From Ophthalmolycus amberensis (Eukaryota > Chordata > Actinopteri > Perciformes > Zoarcidae), in assembly GCA_024529925.1 (NCBI GenBank), contig JAFEUB010000796.1:256001-320000 (forward strand): a stretch of DNA of 64,000 bases. The letters are read 5' to 3'. Below the pieces are notes generated by a model. The model saw nothing but the letters and a program-made list of their open reading frames with translations, had not been told where the DNA came from and did not search any database. Of this stretch, positions 61,125 through 64,000 are shown one piece after another (within the stretch, counting starts at the first letter, position 1; each line of letters begins with the position of its first letter). A program made the position numbers and the translations under genes.

Positions 61125-61840
61125 ACCCAATGCCACATAGTAGCCCCGCCCTCTCTAGACACAGCTGGGAAGTGCATGTGCACACATCCCATTAAGGGGG
61201 AGAAGGTTATGTCACGCTTCTTCAACAAAGATATGAATATTCAAAACTATGCACGGACCGAGGCAAACCTGTGTCCAGACATAGGTTAAGTCGGTTTCCT
61301 GAGGATAAGTCAATCCATTTGAATTGAGTGCTGCTTTTATTGGTTGTGAAATTAAAATAACATTCAAAGAAAATTTATAAAAAAATGAAATCATCTCTTA
61401 GATTTTCTGGTTTATTGTTGTAGTAGTTTGATAAAAGATATTTACAGATGTTTTGAAAAAAACAATCTATTTGACGAAATACATTTTTTGATTTTCATAT
61501 TTAAAATAGTGCATCGCTTGAAACTTTATTGCTGTGCATTACTGTTGTTCACATGTTTACAAAAATGGCTGCTTTCTGCTTTATTTAGGTATAAAGCTTG
61601 TATATATGATTTTTTATGGCAAATGATTTTTGCTTATATAATACGCTGAATGATGTTTATTTGTTGAAAGTACTTTTCTTATTTATTTCAGTACCTCGCT
61701 AAAATGTCTTTTACTGTTCCGTGCTTTCATTTAGTTTTCTCTGACATATACTGCAAACGTTGGCTTTAATTAAACATTCATCTATATTTGAAATTGTGCT
61801 TGTGAAATATTGAAGAGCTCTTATTTCTCCTATAGTGAAT
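61125..61840. other. AT-rich unique stretch, nothing recognised
   Basis: No gene is supported. The frames at 61212 and 61428 are AT-driven. Confidence 0.5.
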
Positions 61841-62260
61841 GCACCTCTTAATAATGCAGGTAGTGTTTTGTGTTTGTTTTGAGCCTGTGTGTTTTGGCAG
61901 TTCCACTGTGTCCATTTGGATTTTCCAGTCTGTCTGCCACTCAGGAGGACCCATTTCTCAGGTCATCTGCAGGACCCGATGGCTCTGAAATAACTTTTAA
62001 TAAGTCTGCTAAATAATAGATGGAGTGTTGGCTAAAATCAAGCAGGGAGGAGCAGGGTTGAGCACAGCAGGCTGCAGAGACAGACAACAAGCAGGTCCCA
62101 GGCACTTCCCTCGCCATCAGCAGCCATGTTCAGCCTCCTGCATCACCTCCTCTCCAGACCCAGACTCTCTGGGGTCAGGGGTCGTGCACTTGACCTTGTG
62201 GCCCCCAGGAGAATGTTCACTTGGTTTGGGGTATAATTTGGGATTTATTCTGCAGGAGGC
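61841..62260. promoter_or_regulatory. Complex block (candidate regulatory)
   Basis: This is compositionally balanced repeat-free DNA with CTTTTAATAAGTCTGC and CTAAATAATAGATG cores. A 126-codon frame starts at 62025 and runs to 62405, but it shows no domain or plausible exon structure, so I favour non-coding function. Confidence 0.22.
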
Positions 62261-63537
62261 CCTGTCTCAGTCAGTATTATGCCTCATTATCCTCGGGTCC
62301 TCTGTGTTCACAGGGCACAGCAGAGCAGTCGCATCAACGCTCCATTTTACTTACACCTTCGCAATCCTTCAATCAATACCTCCAACTGACAACATTTTTC
62401 ATTAAATTACATCTTAACTGGTATGAAAAGAATGATTTGGAGTAATAACAGTAATATTCAGAATTTTCAGGCCATTTGTAGATTATTTTCCCTCGTCCTT
62501 CAAGTTATTATACATAAATAAAATAAATATTTCCATAAAAGGATCTGAAATCTACAAAAAAATATATAATAAATTCCCAAAAAAAAATCACAGCAACAAA
62601 AGTAAAAGCCTAATGTGTGAAAAATGTTGTGGTTTAGGATCTGCCTGATTTAAATCATTTCAATGGCTGATTTCTTTGTCATTGCTTGTTTTCCTCCATA
62701 TTGTTCATCTAAAATGGAAAACATTATAGATGAACATGTGAAATTTGATCGAATTGTTTTTTTATTCTTTTTTGGGGGGGGCAAGTTAGGCTTTGTTTTT
62801 TCATCATAAATTGCTGTTTAATAGAAGCTGAAAATTAGCTTGTAAATTGAACAAAAAAATATGCTTGCAATTGCCAGAAAATATACCCGGCCTAGATGAA
62901 CAAGGCTTTTCAAATTCTTGTCACTTACTGTATGAAGTGAAGTGATATCTTTCAAATGCAGGCTAAAAAAGAGTGATCATTTCTATTATGTGTGCTTCAC
63001 TCTAAGTAGGTCCCTGTGGAGGACAATTTTGGAGAGATCTTTCCCGATAAGAAACAAGCCCTGCATGCATTAATATTACATTAGACCCAGCATCACAGAG
63101 CCGTCTGCTCAGTCAGGTAGAGAGAGCTTTTCATTGACATCTCCTTATCATGTTAATATTACACTCATCAAAGAGGACTACATCATGAAGAAGGAGGGGG
63201 GACGATACAACAAAACGTGCAAAATTACAGATTATTCTTATGAGAAGTTTAAAAGGAGGAACAGACAATAAAATGGTTATTTAGGTCACATATTCACTGC
63301 AATGCACAAGAAAGAGCCAAATGCCGCAGGAAATGCGTCGTTTGCGTGTGTCTCGGTCGAAAATATGACATGCATGGCCAGTCACACACATGCACACACA
63401 CACATTGACACACACAGAAAGAGCGACTCCTCAATGCCGACAGCAGGAGGGGTGCAGATCTCCAGCGAGAGGGAGACAGGTGCAAGGCTCTGCTCTCTAT
63501 ACTGTAGATTAAATGCATTTAAAGTCCATTCTTAACA
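62261..63537. other. Unique stretch with a small regulatory-like part
   Basis: No gene is supported. The part at 63030-63175 (CCCGATAAGAAACAAGCC, GCATGCATTAATATTACATT, CTCCTTATCATGTTAATATT) combines GATA and ATTA cores and may be regulatory. An imperfect CA run lies at 63383-63417. Confidence 0.4.
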
Positions 63538-63552
63538 CCCCCCCCCCCCCCC
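63538..63552 (+). repeat. Poly-C tract, 15 bases
   Basis: An uninterrupted C run. Confidence 0.87.
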
Positions 63553-64000
63553 TCTTTATTTCAATGAGATTATTCTTGTACGGGGGCTTTTGTTGGCTGG
63601 TGTGCGCGCGTGCGTGCGTGTCTGTGGGCGTTATGATAATTTCATGTCAGATAAAAGACAAAGTCAAAAAAAAATCAAAGAATATCATTTTAATTATTGC
63701 CTTTTCCGTGTTTTTGGGCTGGGTTCCTTTTCCAAGCTGTCGGGCACGCTGCCATCCTCCTCCAGAATTAACCAAATAACGCTCCTCTAAACACGTGTCA
63801 GGTTAACAAAAGGCGGAGCGCTTTTTTTTTTTTAAGGCAGACTGCAGGCCGGGAGGCGGACGTGTGCTTGTTTCTGTGCCAAACTTTGTCACTCTCATTT
63901 GAATGTGAATGGTATTTACCACCGAGAGCTGCTTATAAGGTCCCCGTGTCCACAATACACAACCCCCTTTTCTGAGGGCTTTTTTCAATTAGCGCCACCA
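63553..64000. other. Unique end of window
   Basis: No gene is supported. It contains GCGCGCGTGCGTGCGTG (about 63603-63619), a T11 run near 63822 and a complex end segment with TTTTTTCAATTAGCGCCACC, which may belong to a regulatory element cut by the window edge. Confidence 0.4.

Noticed and set aside
62025..62405. 126-codon plus-strand frame
   Set aside because: No known family pattern and no convincing exon borders; the sequence looks like regulatory DNA.
1..64000. CRISPR arrays, operons, tRNA or rRNA genes
   Set aside because: No array of spaced direct repeats, no prokaryotic gene density, and no tRNA or rRNA consensus boxes were seen; the DNA is clearly vertebrate in character.

Overview
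This window looks like vertebrate, most likely teleost fish, nuclear DNA from a gene desert or a very large intron. I find no complete protein-coding gene and no rRNA or tRNA gene. The longest open frames (up to about 214 codons) are low-complexity or microsatellite-driven and show no recognisable domains. Three things point to a fish: dense CA/TG and GA/CT microsatellites, mini-elements of types common in fish genomes (a TTAA-flanked foldback element, hAT elements starting CAGTGGCGGCTGGT and TAGGGTTGGGTA, Harbinger-like elements rich in GCGTCCAACGC), and the interspersed unique DNA. Species and neighbouring gene cannot be named from the sequence alone.

Layout. 1-17.5 kb is mostly unique, AT-rich DNA. 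It contains a promoter-like GC-richer block at about 2.15-2.64 kb, an AT palindromic repeat at 6.18 kb, several homeodomain-site-rich blocks that look like conserved regulatory DNA, and C, G, CA and GA tracts at 11.6-14.5 kb. A foldback MITE sits at 17.5-17.9 kb. 18-34 kb is again unique, with candidate enhancer blocks near 18.3, 21.3, 23.6, 24.2, 26.2, 29.2 and 32.2 kb and a possible exon at 33.8 kb. A 1.1 kb Harbinger-like element with TAA target duplications occupies 34.30-35.43 kb. 35.4-47.5 kb is rich in simple repeats, with GC-richer unique blocks at 35.5 and 46.7 kb. Three class II elements are packed into 47.5-52.3 kb: a 1.2 kb hAT element, a 0.7 kb hAT element (both with perfect 8-bp target duplications) and a 1.6 kb Harbinger-type relic. 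52.3-64 kb is unique DNA with further regulatory-like blocks.

The most informative gene-like object is the decayed, intron-containing Myb/SANT-like gene of the 50.7-52.3 kb relic. Three exon fragments with plausible splice sites can be read across a frameshift and in-frame stops. The rest of the window is best viewed as a cis-regulatory landscape interrupted by DNA transposons and simple repeats. The regulatory calls are pattern-based and need cross-species alignment.
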